Of a stretch of DNA of 64,000 nt, positions 10,373 through 19,852 are shown piece after piece (the first letter of the stretch is position 1; each line of letters opens with the position of its first letter). Where the stretch lies: NCBI RefSeq assembly GCF_030450125.1, contig NZ_CP123923.1, positions 3,286,001 to 3,350,000 on the forward strand. Direction: 5' to 3'. The notes beneath the pieces are model-generated. The model made no database searches. It saw nothing but the letters and a program-made list of their open reading frames with translations, and was not told the origin of the DNA. This DNA is from Streptomyces sp. WP-1 (GTDB taxonomy: Bacteria > Actinomycetota > Actinomycetes > Streptomycetales > Streptomycetaceae). Made by a program: the position numbers and the translations under genes.

Positions 10373-11200
10373 TTGTACAGCATCATCGTCGTACCTCCGC
10401 CGACCACGGGGGACCGGCAGCAGCGCGGCCAGATCCGCCTCGCCCCCGGCGAGCGCCTCCGCTTCGGGCGGGCGCCCGGGAACGATCTGCCGATCCCGCA
10501 CGAGGGAGTCTCGCGCCGGGCCGGTGAACTCGGCGCCCAGGGCGCGTTCTGGACGCTGAGCAACCTGTCCGCGCACCAGACGTACGTCGTGGAGAACCCG
10601 GAGGGCGCGGGCGAGCACATCAAGGTCGGGCCGGGCCGGCTCGACGCTCCGGTGCCGTTCGAGTTCTCCCGGATCGTGCTGCCCGCGGGCGGTGATCTGC
10701 TCGCCGTCGAGGTGTGGGCGCCGCGCCACGACTATCTGCGCGACGGCTGCGGAACCGACGGCGACACCACCGCCCCGGCCTTCTCCGTCGACCGCGCCAA
10801 GCGCTACTTCGCCGTGCTGGCCGCCCTGTGCGAGCCCCGGCTGCGCGGTGATCCGCACGCCCCGCTGCCCACCGTCGACCAGGTCGTGGCCCGGCTGGCG
10901 CCCTCCTGGCCGGCCGCCTCGCGCACCTCGGTGCAGTGGAACATCGACTATCTCGCGGTGAAGCTGCGGCTCAAACCCGGCCCGGACACGGCGGATCCGG
11001 GCCCGCGCCTGAACGGCAAGAAGGAGTCCCTGGTCTCGCTGGCGCTCCGCTTCGACCTGGTGCGCGAGGACGACCTGATCGTGCTGTCCGGCACCGGACC
11101 GGGGCCCGACAGGGAGCTGAGGACCGGCACGGAGCCGGGGGCCGGCAGGGAGCCGGGGGCCGGCACCGGAACCGGGGCCGCGCGCCGGACCGTCCGGTGA
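10373..11200 (+). CDS. FHA-like domain protein with winged-helix-like C-terminal region
   Basis: 275 aa. The N-terminal 110 residues resemble a forkhead-associated phosphopeptide-binding domain (RFGRAPGNDLPIPHEGVSRR and a terminal beta-rich part). Residues about 135-215 look like a helical/winged-helix module. The tail is a Gly/Thr/Glu repeat (GTEPGAGREPGAGTGTGA). The only plausible start is TTG at 10373, preceded by GGGGAGA with a 7-nt spacer; no ATG or GTG precedes the domain. The stop overlaps the start of the kinase gene (GTGA). FHA domains read phospho-Thr, so this is a likely partner or substrate of that kinase. Confidence 0.78.
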   Translation: MYSIIVVPPPTTGDRQQRGQIRLAPGERLRFGRAPGNDLPIPHEGVSRRAGELGAQGAFWTLSNLSAHQTYVVENPEGAGEHIKVGPGRLDAPVPFEFSRIVLPAGGDLLAVEVWAPRHDYLRDGCGTDGDTTAPAFSVDRAKRYFAVLAALCEPRLRGDPHAPLPTVDQVVARLAPSWPAASRTSVQWNIDYLAVKLRLKPGPDTADPGPRLNGKKESLVSLALRFDLVREDDLIVLSGTGPGPDRELRTGTEPGAGREPGAGTGTGAARRTVR

Positions 11201-12711
11201 CCGAGCCGTACGCCGTCCCGGTGCCCAGGGGCTACCGGGTCGGCGACTGGGAGGTCCGCGAACCGCTCGCGACCGGCGCGTTCGGGAGCGTGTACGCCGC
11301 CCGGCGGGCCGGCGGACAGGACGGCCCGCTCCCCCGCACCGCCGCCCTGAAGTTCCTCCCCACCGGCACCGGCACCCCCCGCCAGCTCGCCCACCTGCGC
11401 GAACTGGTCGAGCGCGAGGTCGCGTTGTTACGGCGGCTGCGGCAGCCGCGCCTGATCCGGATGTACGAGACCCTCGTCGTCGACGACCCCGGGCGCCCCG
11501 CCCTCGACGGCGCCACCGTCCTCGTACTGGAACGCGCTCGGGGCTCCCTGGCCGCGCTGCTCGCCGCCGGTCCCCGGCCGGCCGCCGGGCCGGTGCTGCT
11601 GGCCCAAGTCGCCGAGGGGCTGGCCCAGTTGCACCGGGCGGGCTGGGTGCACGGCGACCTCAAACCGGCCAACGTGCTGCTGATGGCGGACGGTTCGGCG
11701 CGGCTCGCCGACTTCAACATGGCCGCCGAACTGGAGGGCACCCACGGCTACACGCCCGCCTTCTCCACCCCCGACTACACCCCGCCCGAGCTGCTGTGGG
11801 CGGAGATCGGCGAACGCGGGCGCCCGATCCGCCCGTCGGCCGACATCTGGGCCTTCGGCGTGCTCGCCCACCTCCTGCTCACCGGCTCCTTCCCGCTGCC
11901 CGGCGGTACCCCCTCGGCCCGCCGGGACGCCGCCGTCGCCTACGCGCGCGGCACCGAGGAGCTGCGTCTGTCGGCCGAACTCCCGGGCGCCTGGCGGGAG
12001 ATCGTGCGGGACTGCCTGGCCCGTACGCACGCCGACCGGATCGGCACCGGGGCACTGCTGCGCCGTGTCACGGCCGCCGCGGGCACCGGCCGCGCGCCCC
12101 GGCTGCCCCGCCTCACGCGCCCCGGCCGGCGCCGTCGTGCGACCGTCCTGGTCCTCGCGGCCGCCGCCGCCCTCGCCGCCCTCCTCGGGTACGGCCTCGA
12201 CCACCGGCACACCGGCGACGAGAAGGCCCTGGCCCGCTACGGTGCGGCCGAACTGCGCACCGACCGGGGCGTACCGGTGCGCTACCGGCGGCTGATCGTG
12301 GACGCCGCCCACGGCTGCCGCCGCCCGAACGTCAGCCCGGCGCTGATCGCGGCCATGCTGAGGGCCGAGAGCGGCTTCGACGCGGGCCTCGCCGACCCGG
12401 GCGCCCAGGAGTACGGCATCGCCCGCTGGACCCCGTCCGTGCTGCGCTGGTGGATGCGGGACGACGGCATCCCCGCCGCCGCGACGCCCACGCCCCCGCT
12501 GACCCCGGCCGTGTCCATCCCGGCCATGGGCCGCTATCTGTGCTTCATCGACGCCCACCTGAAGGCGGACCTGCCCGGTGACCGGCGGCTGCTGGACGCG
12601 GCCGCGTACCGGACGTCGTACAAGAAGGTCGACGCCGCGGGCGGGATCCCGGCGGTGTACCGCGCGTACTGCGCGCGGGTCGCCCGGGGGCTCGCGGAGT
12701 ACACACCCTGA
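11197..12711 (+). CDS. Transmembrane Ser/Thr kinase fused to lytic-transglycosylase-like domain
   Basis: 504 aa. The kinase domain (about residues 10-285) has the glycine loop LATGAFGSVYAA, the catalytic Lys in AALKFL and the loop VHGDLKPANVLL (non-RD type). Instead of DFG it has DFN, and PPE replaces APE. A basic stretch and one membrane segment follow (about 315-337, VLVLAAAAALAALLGYG). The outside portion has an SLT-like region starting near 379: NVSPALIAAMLRAESGFD with the probable catalytic Glu391, then EYGIARWTPSV. The GTG start at 11197 overlaps the FHA-like gene by 4 nt. Codon 78 is TTA (11428-11430), so translation should need the bldA tRNA. The fusion suggests a link between wall cleavage or sensing and phosphorylation. 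Confidence 0.86.
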   Translation: MTEPYAVPVPRGYRVGDWEVREPLATGAFGSVYAARRAGGQDGPLPRTAALKFLPTGTGTPRQLAHLRELVEREVALLRRLRQPRLIRMYETLVVDDPGRPALDGATVLVLERARGSLAALLAAGPRPAAGPVLLAQVAEGLAQLHRAGWVHGDLKPANVLLMADGSARLADFNMAAELEGTHGYTPAFSTPDYTPPELLWAEIGERGRPIRPSADIWAFGVLAHLLLTGSFPLPGGTPSARRDAAVAYARGTEELRLSAELPGAWREIVRDCLARTHADRIGTGALLRRVTAAAGTGRAPRLPRLTRPGRRRRATVLVLAAAAALAALLGYGLDHRHTGDEKALARYGAAELRTDRGVPVRYRRLIVDAAHGCRRPNVSPALIAAMLRAESGFDAGLADPGAQEYGIARWTPSVLRWWMRDDGIPAAATPTPPLTPAVSIPAMGRYLCFIDAHLKADLPGDRRLLDAAAYRTSYKKVDAAGGIPAVYRAYCARVARGLAEYTP

Positions 12712-12805
12712 GACTTCCGAGGTACCGGTCGCGGGGCCCGGCTGGGACGGTGGAACCACTCCGCCACGGCGGAGCGACCACCTCGCTCGTTCACATGGGG
12801 GAACA

Positions 12806-13276
12806 GTGAATATCGCCAAGCCCGCCGCGCTGCTCGTCGCGGCCACCGCCCTGCTCGCCGGCTCCACGGCCGCGGCCACCGCCGCCGCCCCGGACGGCAC
12901 CCGGGTCACCGCCGTCCAGCGCACCGCCGACCAGATGCTGCCGGGCCACCCGGCCGCGCTGGAGGTGACGGGGGACCAGGTCCGCTACGACGGCCTCACC
13001 CTCACGAAGGCCCCGGCGGGCAAGCTCGCCGCCAAGGACCTGGCCTGCGCGTACGGCCACCTCTGCATGGTCGTCAAGGGCACCAAGTTCGACTTCTACA
13101 AGTGCCAGACCTGGACGGTGAGCAACTGGACCGGCGACGGCCCGTTCACCAACAACCAGACGCCCGGCACGGTCGCCCGGTTCTTCAACCAGGACGGCAG
13201 CGTCCGCTGGACCTCGACCGCGTACCAGGCCGGCACCGCCACCTGGAACCCGATCTTCTCCCTGCGTCCCTGCTGA
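12806..13276 (+). CDS. Secreted small Cys-containing protein (peptidase-inhibitor I36-like)
   Basis: 156 aa with a clear signal peptide (AALLVAATALLAGSTAAATA, probable AxA cleavage near residue 27). The mature part has four Cys (DLACAYGHLCMVVKG, FYKCQTW and the C-terminal Cys) and an aromatic, beta-rich sequence similar to the secreted I36/SMI-like family common in Streptomyces. GTG start at 12806 after GGGGGAAC. The gene begins 94 bp after the kinase gene and is followed by a strong terminator. The family assignment is tentative. Confidence 0.75.
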   Translation: MNIAKPAALLVAATALLAGSTAAATAAAPDGTRVTAVQRTADQMLPGHPAALEVTGDQVRYDGLTLTKAPAGKLAAKDLACAYGHLCMVVKGTKFDFYKCQTWTVSNWTGDGPFTNNQTPGTVARFFNQDGSVRWTSTAYQAGTATWNPIFSLRPC

Positions 13277-13290
13277 TCCGGCACACGGCG

Positions 13291-13332
13291 CGGCGGCCTC
13301 CGGCCCCCTCGGGGGAGGGCCGGAGGCCGCCG
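13291..13332. terminator. Bidirectional terminator between secreted-protein gene and purH
   Basis: CGGCGGCCTCCGGCCC (13291-13306) and GGGCCGGAGGCCGCCG (13317-13332) form a 16-bp perfect stem between the convergent ends at 13276 and 13383. Confidence 0.88.
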
Positions 13333-13382
13333 TACGCGTGCCCGCTCAGGGCGACACGGCTCAGACGCAGCTCAGACGCGGC

Positions 13383-14945
13383 TCAGTGGAAGAAGTGGCG
13401 CGTGCCCGTGAAGTACATGGTCACGCCCGCCTTCTGGGCCGCCTCGACGGCCAGCTCGTCCCGGACGGAACCGCCGGGCTGGACGATCGCGCGGACACCC
13501 GCGTCGATCAGGATCTGCGGGCCGTCGGGGAACGGGAAGAAGGCGTCGGAGGCCGCGTAGGAACCCCGGGCGCGCTCCTCGCCGGCCCGCTCGACCGCGA
13601 GCTTGCAGGAGTCGACGCGGTTGACCTGGCCCATGCCGACGCCGACCGAGGCGCCGTCCTTGGCGAGCAGGATCGCGTTGGACTTCACCGCGCGGCACGC
13701 CTTCCAGGCGAACGCGAGGTCCTTCAGCTCCTCGGCGGACAGCGCCTCACCGGTGGCCAGCGTCCAGTGCGCGGGGTCGTCGCCCTCGGCCTGGAGCCGG
13801 TCGGCGGCCTGGAGCAGCAGACCGCCGTCGACCGGCTTGGCCTCGACCGCGTTGGCGGGGCCGCCCTCGGCCTTCAGCACCCGGATGTTCTTCTTCTTGG
13901 TGAGGGCCTCCAGGGCCCCCTCCTCGTAGTCCGGGGCGACGATGACCTCGGTGAAGATCTCCGCGACCTGCTCGGCCATCTCCTTGCTGACCGGCCGGTT
14001 CACGGCGATGACGCCGCCGAACGCGGACAGCGGGTCGCAGGCGTGCGCCTTGCGGTGCGCCTCGGCGACGTCCGCGCCGACCGCGATGCCGCAGGGGTTC
14101 GCGTGCTTGATGATCGCGACGCAGGGCTCGGCGTGGTCGTACGCGGCACGGCGCGCGGCGTCCGTGTCCGTGTAGTTGTTGTACGACATCTCCTTGCCTT
14201 GCAGCTGCTCCGCCTCGGCCAGGCCGCCCGTGCCGTCGACGTACAGCGCGGCGCCCTGGTGCGGGTTCTCGCCGTAGCGCAGGGTGTTCTTGCGCTCGTA
14301 GGTGGCGCCGGTGAAGTCCGGGAAGGCCGAGTCGTCCACGGGGGCGTAGTCGGCGGCGAACCAGGAGGCGACGGCCACGTCGTAGGCGGCGGTGTGCTTG
14401 AACGCCTCGGCGGCCAGCCGCTTGCGGGCGGCCAGGTCGAAGCCGCCGTCCTTGACGGCCGCGAGGACGTCCGCGTACCGGGCGGGGCTGGTGACCACGG
14501 CGACCGAGGGGTGGTTCTTGGCGGCGGCGCGGACCATCGAGGGGCCGCCGATGTCGATCTGCTCCACGCACTCGTCGGCCGAGGCACCGGAGGCGACGGT
14601 CTCGCGGAACGGGTAGAGGTTCACGACGACCAGGTCGAACGGCGCCACGCCCAGCTCGTCGAGCTGCGCGCGGTGGCTGTCCAGGCGCAGGTCGGCGAGG
14701 ATGCCCGCGTGCACCTTCGGGTGCAGGGTCTTGACCCGGCCGTCCAGGCACTCGGGGAAGCCGGTCAGCTCCTCGACCTTCGTGACCGGGACGCCGGCGG
14801 CGGCGATGCGGGAGGCGGTGGAACCGGTCGACACCAGCTCGACCCCGGCCTCGTGCAGCCCGCGCGCCAGCTCTTCCAGGCCGGTCTTGTCGTAGACGCT
14901 GACGAGCGCCCTGCGAAGGGGCCGCTTGTTGCTCTCGGCGGTCAC
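13383..14945 (-). CDS. purH: Bifunctional AICAR formyltransferase/IMP cyclohydrolase
   Basis: Catalyses the last two steps of IMP synthesis. It is 520 aa, the standard PurH length. The N-terminal cyclohydrolase (MGS-like) domain starts [20 protein letters not shown] and contains [16 protein letters not shown] and [15 protein letters not shown]. The transformylase half has [14 protein letters not shown], the catalytic Lys-His motif [25 protein letters not shown] and the end [10 protein letters not shown]. The GTG start at 14945 overlaps the purN stop (GTGA), so the two are translationally coupled. The frame remains open far upstream, but that part overlaps purN and is not PurH-like. Confidence 0.96.
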   Translation of the reverse strand: MTAESNKRPLRRALVSVYDKTGLEELARGLHEAGVELVSTGSTASRIAAAGVPVTKVEELTGFPECLDGRVKTLHPKVHAGILADLRLDSHRAQLDELGVAPFDLVVVNLYPFRETVASGASADECVEQIDIGGPSMVRAAAKNHPSVAVVTSPARYADVLAAVKDGGFDLAARKRLAAEAFKHTAAYDVAVASWFAADYAPVDDSAFPDFTGATYERKNTLRYGENPHQGAALYVDGTGGLAEAEQLQGKEMSYNNYTDTDAARRAAYDHAEPCVAIIKHANPCGIAVGADVAEAHRKAHACDPLSAFGGVIAVNRPVSKEMAEQVAEIFTEVIVAPDYEEGALEALTKKKNIRVLKAEGGPANAVEAKPVDGGLLLQAADRLQAEGDDPAHWTLATGEALSAEELKDLAFAWKACRAVKSNAILLAKDGASVGVGMGQVNRVDSCKLAVERAGEERARGSYAASDAFFPFPDGPQILIDAGVRAIVQPGGSVRDELAVEAAQKAGVTMYFTGTRHFFH

Positions 14946-15571
14946 TGGATAACTACCTTTCGTCCCTCGATGCGATAGCCGTTGCGGGCGAGCCGCCCCA
15001 CGACCTCGACGAGCAGCCTTCGCTCGACTTCCTTGATGCGCTCGTGCAGCGCGCTCTCGTCGTCCTCGTCCCGGATCTCCACCACGCCCTGCGCGATGAT
15101 CGGCCCGGTGTCGACGCCGTCGTCGACGAAGTGGACGGTGCAGCCGGTGACCCGGGCGCCGTACGCGAGCGCGTCGCGGACGCCGTGGGCGCCGGGAAAA
15201 CTGGGCAGCAGCGCCGGGTGGGTGTTCACGAACCGCCCGCCGAAGCGCGCGAGGAACTCCTTGCCCACGATCTTCATGAACCCGGCGGAGATCACGAGAT
15301 CGGGCTCGTACGCCGCGACCGCGGCGGCGAGGGCGGCGTCCCACTCCGCGCGGCTCGCGTGGTCCTTCACCCGGCACACGAAGACCGGCAGCCCGGCGCG
15401 CTCGGCGCGGGCGAGCCCCTCGATGCCGTCGCGGTCGGCCCCGACGGCGACGATCCGCGCGCCGTACGCCTCGGCTCCGGTGCGCTCGATCTCGTCCAGC
15501 AGCGCCTGGAGGTTGGTGCCGGATCCGGAGACCAGCACGACGAGGCGCTTGGCCACGGGGTTGGCGGCCAC
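14942..15571 (-). CDS. purN: Phosphoribosylglycinamide formyltransferase
   Basis: Transfers the formyl group of 10-formyl-THF to GAR in purine synthesis. It is 209 aa from the GTG at 15571 ([22 protein letters not shown]); a TTG six codons upstream is less likely. The GAR-binding motif [12 protein letters not shown], the formyl-folate loop and catalytic Asn/His in [15 protein letters not shown] and the catalytic Asp region ([13 protein letters not shown]) are all present. First gene of a purN-purH operon. The 281-bp upstream region contains a 14-bp palindrome (15619-15632). Confidence 0.95.
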   Translation of the reverse strand: MAANPVAKRLVVLVSGSGTNLQALLDEIERTGAEAYGARIVAVGADRDGIEGLARAERAGLPVFVCRVKDHASRAEWDAALAAAVAAYEPDLVISAGFMKIVGKEFLARFGGRFVNTHPALLPSFPGAHGVRDALAYGARVTGCTVHFVDDGVDTGPIIAQGVVEIRDEDDESALHERIKEVERRLLVEVVGRLARNGYRIEGRKVVIQ

Positions 15572-15618
15572 GGTGGGGCCCTTTCTCAAGAAACGGTCTG
15601 TACCGTCGGCGCTTTGTA

Positions 15619-15632
15619 CATTCGTACGAATG
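15619..15632. promoter_or_regulatory. 14-bp palindrome upstream of purN
   Basis: CATTCGTACGAATG is a perfect palindrome 48 bp before the purN start, a position suited to an operator overlapping the purNH promoter. The binding protein is unknown. Confidence 0.4.
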
Positions 15633-15852
15633 CTTCGCGCCCCCGGATACGGGGAACCCTACGAAGCGGCCGACCGCCAGCAACGATACCGGCACCGCGG
15701 ACGGCCCCCACGGGACGGGTGCGTGGCCGGGAGGTAGCGTTCGCAGGGAATCGACAGGAGCAGTCCCGGGAACGCGGTCGTCGTGCGGCGCGTTGACGGG
15801 GTGGAAGCTCACGACGACCAGCCGTGTTGATCTAGGGGAAGACGCTCTTTTG

Positions 15853-16794
15853 ATGCCCGTCCGCAGCCTGCGACTCCTCACGTTCCCGCCAGCGCCGGCC
15901 CAGGGAGGGGAGCGCGACGGAGTGCTGCTGCGCGAGCGGCCTTCGACGCCGCCCGACGCCCCGCGGGGCGGGGCCGGTGGATCCGACGGGTCCGGTGGGT
16001 CCGGCGGAACTGGTGGGTTCGGTGGACCGGGTGGACCGGGTGGGTCCGGTGAGGGGCAGAGCGGTGGCCCCGGGCGGGACGGCCGGGGTGACGAGGGCGG
16101 ACGGCAGCAGGACAATCCGTTCGCGCCGCCGCCGGAGGGCACGCCGGACCGGCCGTGGCAGCCGCGGCACCCGGGCGGTGCGTCCGGCCCCTCCGGTTCC
16201 GGTGGCGGCCAGGGCGGCCACGGCGGTCCCGGTGGTGGTCACGGCGGCGGTTCCTGGGGCAGCCAGTGGAGCGACCGGCAGCCCGGCCGGTCCCCCGGCG
16301 GCTTCGGCGAGCGTCCCGGCGCGGGTCCCCAGCGGCCCGCCGGCCAGGGCGGGGGCCAGGGAGGCGGTCAGGGCGGCCCCGGCGCGGGCATGCGCTGGGA
16401 CCCCACGGACCCGGTCCAGCGCCGGGCGCGCTACGCGCTGCTGTCCGGCATGTGGGCCGTCTTCTTCGTGCTGTTCAGCTGGCCGTACGTCTCGCTGCTG
16501 CTGGGCGCGCTGGCGCTGTACTGGGGCATCAGCGCGCTGCGCGCCGAGCCCCGCGCCGCCGACCCGGACAGGCCGGCCCCGGCAGCCGGCCGCCCCCAGA
16601 CGACGGCGGCCGTCGGCGGTCTGGTCACGGCGTCCCTGGCCCTGGTGCTGGTCGCCTCGACGTTCACGGTCCAGTTCGTCTACCGCGACTACTTCACGTG
16701 CGTGGACGACGCGCTCACGCACGAGGCGAAGCAGTCGTGCCAGACGCTGCTGCCGGAGCAGTTGAGGAGCGTGCTCGGGTCGGCGAACGAGTAG
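15853..16794 (+). CDS. Glycine-rich membrane protein
   Basis: 313 aa. The first 180 residues are disordered, Gly/Ser/Pro-rich repeats ([28 protein letters not shown]). They precede two membrane segments ([30 protein letters not shown] and [20 protein letters not shown]) and a short end with two Cys ([20 protein letters not shown]). The arrangement resembles DUF4190-type membrane proteins. ATG at 15853; an adjacent in-frame TTG at 15850 is equally possible given the GGGGAAGA ribosome-binding site. It is convergent with the DUF6350 gene. Function unknown. Confidence 0.78.
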   Translation: MPVRSLRLLTFPPAPAQGGERDGVLLRERPSTPPDAPRGGAGGSDGSGGSGGTGGFGGPGGPGGSGEGQSGGPGRDGRGDEGGRQQDNPFAPPPEGTPDRPWQPRHPGGASGPSGSGGGQGGHGGPGGGHGGGSWGSQWSDRQPGRSPGGFGERPGAGPQRPAGQGGGQGGGQGGPGAGMRWDPTDPVQRRARYALLSGMWAVFFVLFSWPYVSLLLGALALYWGISALRAEPRAADPDRPAPAAGRPQTTAAVGGLVTASLALVLVASTFTVQFVYRDYFTCVDDALTHEAKQSCQTLLPEQLRSVLGSANE

Positions 16795-16807
16795 GACGGG
16801 GGCGGGG

Positions 16808-18571
16808 TCAGGGGGTTTCGGGAGTCCCGGGGGTCTCGGGGGTTCCGGGAGTTCCGGGGGTTTCCTTGGTCGCGGCGGGATCCGTGGTTTCGGCGGATTC
16901 CGTGGGTTCCGTGGGCTCAGCGGTTTTCGTGGGCTCAGCGGTTTTCGCGGGCTCAGTGGTTTTCGCGGGCTTCGTGGGCTCCGTGGCGGGGGCCTCGGTC
17001 AGGGCCTTGGCCGGGGCCTTGGTGGGCAGTTCGATACGGAGTTCCGCCGGGGGCTCGGCCGGGAGGATGTCGTAGGCGTCCTCCTCGGAGAGGCCGTCCT
17101 CGCGCTTGGCCCTGCCGTCGGCCTTTCCGGAGTTCTTGGCCTTGCCCGGGTCCTTCGCCTTGCCCGGGTCCTTCGCTTTTCCGGAACCCTTCGTCCGCTC
17201 CGGGTCCCTGGGCTTCTGCCCGCCCGCCGGTTTCCCTGAATCGGTCGCCGACCTCGGGGCCCCCGCGCCCCGCAGCCGCCAGGCCCGTACGACGAGGGCC
17301 GTCGGCATGCCGAGCAGCGCGGTCCAGGCGCCCGCCGCCGGGCCGGTCTGCCACCACAGGGGGCCGAAGCGGGAGAGCGCGCCGACACCCAGCGGACCGC
17401 CGGAGAAGTCGGCGAGCAGGGCCAGCAGCAGGGTGCAGACGAAGGCCGTCAGCAGGGTCACACCGGTGGTACGGGCCGCCGACCAGCGCACCCGGGGCGG
17501 CTCCCCGCGCCCTGGGCGTCGTACCGCCGCGCGGGCCACGAACCACCCGGCCACCACCCCGGCCGCCACCGCCACCAGCGCGGCCGCCCAGTTCAGACGG
17601 GTGCCGGGGCCCGCGTCCGGAACCGCCGCGAGCAGCGGGAACGGCGGCAGCAGCGGGGCCGGGTCGGAGGCCAGCGGGTGCACCGGGTGCCCGGCGCCGA
17701 GGACGAAACCGGGGCCGAGGGCGTAGGACGCGGCCCACACGGAGGCGTTGGGGACCAGCGCCATGCCGAGCAGCAGCACCGCGAACCGCCCCGTCCACCC
17801 CTCCGTCAGCTGGAGGAACGACGCCCGTGCCACGTCCCCGTGCCACACCGTCGAGGCGGCCACGAGCAGCGCCCCGCCGCCGACCAGCACGGCGGTCGAC
17901 GCCCCGGCGGCCCGTACGGCCGTGTCCACCCGGGCCCGCGCGTCCGCGCCGAACACCAGCCGCCGTACCGGACCCGGCACCGCCCGCAGCACGACCAGCA
18001 GCGGTCCGGGCGGCCAGCCGTGCGCCGACCAGACCCCGGCCCCCGCCCCGGCCGTCGCGACCAGGGGCAGGGACATCACCAACCAGCCCCAGGACGGCCG
18101 CAGTTCACCGCCCGAGCAGTACAGCGCGGTGGCGGTGCCGACGGCGAGGTAGCCGAGGACCACACCGAGCCAGGCCGTGCGCACGGGGACCGGGGGCGGT
18201 CCGTCGGGCTCGCCGGAGGCGTCCGTGGCGTACCGGCCCGCCCGGTACAGCAGCCACGCGGGCAGCGCGAGCAGCAGCAGCGGGGTGACGCCCACCGGGA
18301 GGGGCGCGCCCGAGAGGGTGTCGGTGCGGACCAGTTCGACGCCGTGCGCCAGCAGCCACAGCGCGGCGGCGATGTGCAGCGCGCCGCTCGGCCCGCTGTC
18401 GGGGTACGGCGAGCTGATCCACAGGCCGAGGACCAGCACGGTCAGCGCGCCGAGGCCGAGTCCGGCCGCGACCACGCCGTTCAGCAGGCTCGCGGACAGG
18501 CCGGGCGAACGGTCGCGCAGCCGGGTGGACAGGGGGGTGAGCGACGGTCGGCGCGCGGTCATCTGGGTCAC
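16808..18571 (-). CDS. DUF6350 polytopic membrane protein
   Basis: 587 aa. About ten hydrophobic segments fill residues 20-420 ([54 protein letters not shown]). A long charged, repetitive tail follows, with [20 protein letters not shown], then a Thr/Glu/Pro/Lys segment ([20 protein letters not shown]) and [12 protein letters not shown] at the end. GTG at 18571 ([13 protein letters not shown]) is chosen; the frame extends 22 codons upstream into the divergent promoter region. I recall this family next to purNH in streptomycetes. Role unknown. Confidence 0.82.
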   Translation of the reverse strand: MTQMTARRPSLTPLSTRLRDRSPGLSASLLNGVVAAGLGLGALTVLVLGLWISSPYPDSGPSGALHIAAALWLLAHGVELVRTDTLSGAPLPVGVTPLLLLALPAWLLYRAGRYATDASGEPDGPPPVPVRTAWLGVVLGYLAVGTATALYCSGGELRPSWGWLVMSLPLVATAGAGAGVWSAHGWPPGPLLVVLRAVPGPVRRLVFGADARARVDTAVRAAGASTAVLVGGGALLVAASTVWHGDVARASFLQLTEGWTGRFAVLLLGMALVPNASVWAASYALGPGFVLGAGHPVHPLASDPAPLLPPFPLLAAVPDAGPGTRLNWAAALVAVAAGVVAGWFVARAAVRRPGRGEPPRVRWSAARTTGVTLLTAFVCTLLLALLADFSGGPLGVGALSRFGPLWWQTGPAAGAWTALLGMPTALVVRAWRLRGAGAPRSATDSGKPAGGQKPRDPERTKGSGKAKDPGKAKDPGKAKNSGKADGRAKREDGLSEEDAYDILPAEPPAELRIELPTKAPAKALTEAPATEPTKPAKTTEPAKTAEPTKTAEPTEPTESAETTDPAATKETPGTPGTPETPGTPETP

Positions 18572-18675
18572 CCGGCCATGGTCCCAACGACACGCGCTTT
18601 CCCGGCGTAACAGGTGAAGCACCGTAGTGTCGCTCAATATATGTTTATGTCACTTATCGTACGAAAGGGTGCACG

Positions 18676-19743
18676 GTGAGCACGCAGATCTCCGCAAGCC
18701 CGTTGCCGCCGCCGAAGGAACGCCGACGCCTGCGCCAGTCCCGCTCCCTGACCCAGGCTCAGCTGGCCGCGCAGCTCGGGGTGGCCCGCGCCACGGTGCG
18801 CGCCTGGGAGTCGGGGCGCCGGGCGCCGACCGGTGCCGAGGGGCGGGCGTACGCCGAGTTCCTCGCCGCGTTCACGCCATCGGCGGCTCCTGACGATCCG
18901 TCCGAAGAGGCGGGCCCCGGCACCATGGGCCCCGGAAAACCCGAGCCGCTGACGCCCGCTCAGGCCTTCGACGCGCTCTACGCCTTCTGCGCCCCGGCGC
19001 TCGTACGCCAGACCTATCTGCTGTGCGGGCGCCGCGAACTGGCCCGGGAGGCGGTGGAGCGCGCCTTCCAGCTGGCCTGGCAGCGCTGGCCCGAGGTGGC
19101 CAGGGACCGGGACCCGGCCGGGTGGGTGAGGGCGGTGGCGTACGACTGCGCGCTCTCGCCCTGGCACCGGTTCCGCCCCTGCTACCGGCACCCGGAACCG
19201 CCACCGGCCGACCCGGCGGACCGGGATCTGCTGGGCGCGCTGCTCAAGCTGCCGCCGTCGTACCGGCGCACGCTCGTGCTGTACGACGGGGTCGGCCTCG
19301 ACCTCCCGGAGACGGCGGCGGAGACGGAGGCGAGCACGCCGGCGGCGGCGAACCGGCTGACGCACGCGCGGGCGGCGATGGCCGCGTGGGTCCCCGAGCT
19401 GGCGGACACGGCGCTGCTGCACCGCCGGCTGACGGAACTGTCCTCCCGCGAACGCCTGCGCGCGTCCCGCCCCCCGACGGTGCGCACGCTCGGCGAACGC
19501 CGCAACGTCTTCTGGACCCGGGCGGCGATCGCCTTCACGGTGACGATCATCGGCGCGACGGCGCTCACGCTGCGCACCGCTCCCACCCACTACGAACCCC
19601 CGATCGCCCCCGCCCAGGCCGTCGAGGGCGTCCCCCGCGCGGTCCCGATGGGCCCCTTGTCCCGCGACGAACTGGCCCTGCGGGCGAAGCTCCGCGGGGA
19701 GGCGTCGTCGGGCGGCGAACGGATCGAGCCGACGCCGAGGTGA
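18676..19743 (+). CDS. HTH domain fused to ECF-sigma-like region and a membrane segment
   Basis: 355 aa. An XRE-type HTH (residues about 14-65; QSRSLTQAQLAAQLGVARATVRAWESGRR) is followed by a region resembling ECF sigma domain 2 (about 95-160; ALYAFCAPALVRQTYLLCGRR, AFQLAWQRWPEV). A sigma-4-like helix set comes next (LLKLPPSYRRTLVLYDGVGLDLPETA), then a late membrane segment (AAIAFTVTIIGATALTL) and a short outside tail. GTG at 18676 follows GAAAGGG. The sigma-like part is degenerate in its DNA-contact helices. It is divergent from the DUF6350 gene across an AT-richer promoter region. It may be a membrane-tethered regulator; function unknown. Confidence 0.78.
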   Translation: MSTQISASPLPPPKERRRLRQSRSLTQAQLAAQLGVARATVRAWESGRRAPTGAEGRAYAEFLAAFTPSAAPDDPSEEAGPGTMGPGKPEPLTPAQAFDALYAFCAPALVRQTYLLCGRRELAREAVERAFQLAWQRWPEVARDRDPAGWVRAVAYDCALSPWHRFRPCYRHPEPPPADPADRDLLGALLKLPPSYRRTLVLYDGVGLDLPETAAETEASTPAAANRLTHARAAMAAWVPELADTALLHRRLTELSSRERLRASRPPTVRTLGERRNVFWTRAAIAFTVTIIGATALTLRTAPTHYEPPIAPAQAVEGVPRAVPMGPLSRDELALRAKLRGEASSGGERIEPTPR

Positions 19744-19758
19744 CACACGACGAGCGAA

Positions 19759-19805
19759 AACGCCGGTAGGCCCGCCCCGGGGAACGGGACAGGCCTACCG
19801 GCGTT
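19759..19805. terminator. Bidirectional terminator between HTH-sigma gene and sucD
   Basis: AACGCCGGTAGGCC (19759-19772) pairs perfectly with GGCCTACCGGCGTT (19792-19805) between the convergent 3' ends. Confidence 0.85.
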
Positions 19806-19852
19806 CGGGTCGGAGGCTCAGCTCGTCGAAAAGCCCAGCTCTGCCGAGAAGA

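Noticed and set aside
14946..16142. Upstream extension of the purH frame suggesting a 919-residue fusion
   Set aside because: The extension overlaps purN in another frame and the Gly-rich gene on the other strand, is low-complexity, and PurH homology begins at the GTG 14945.
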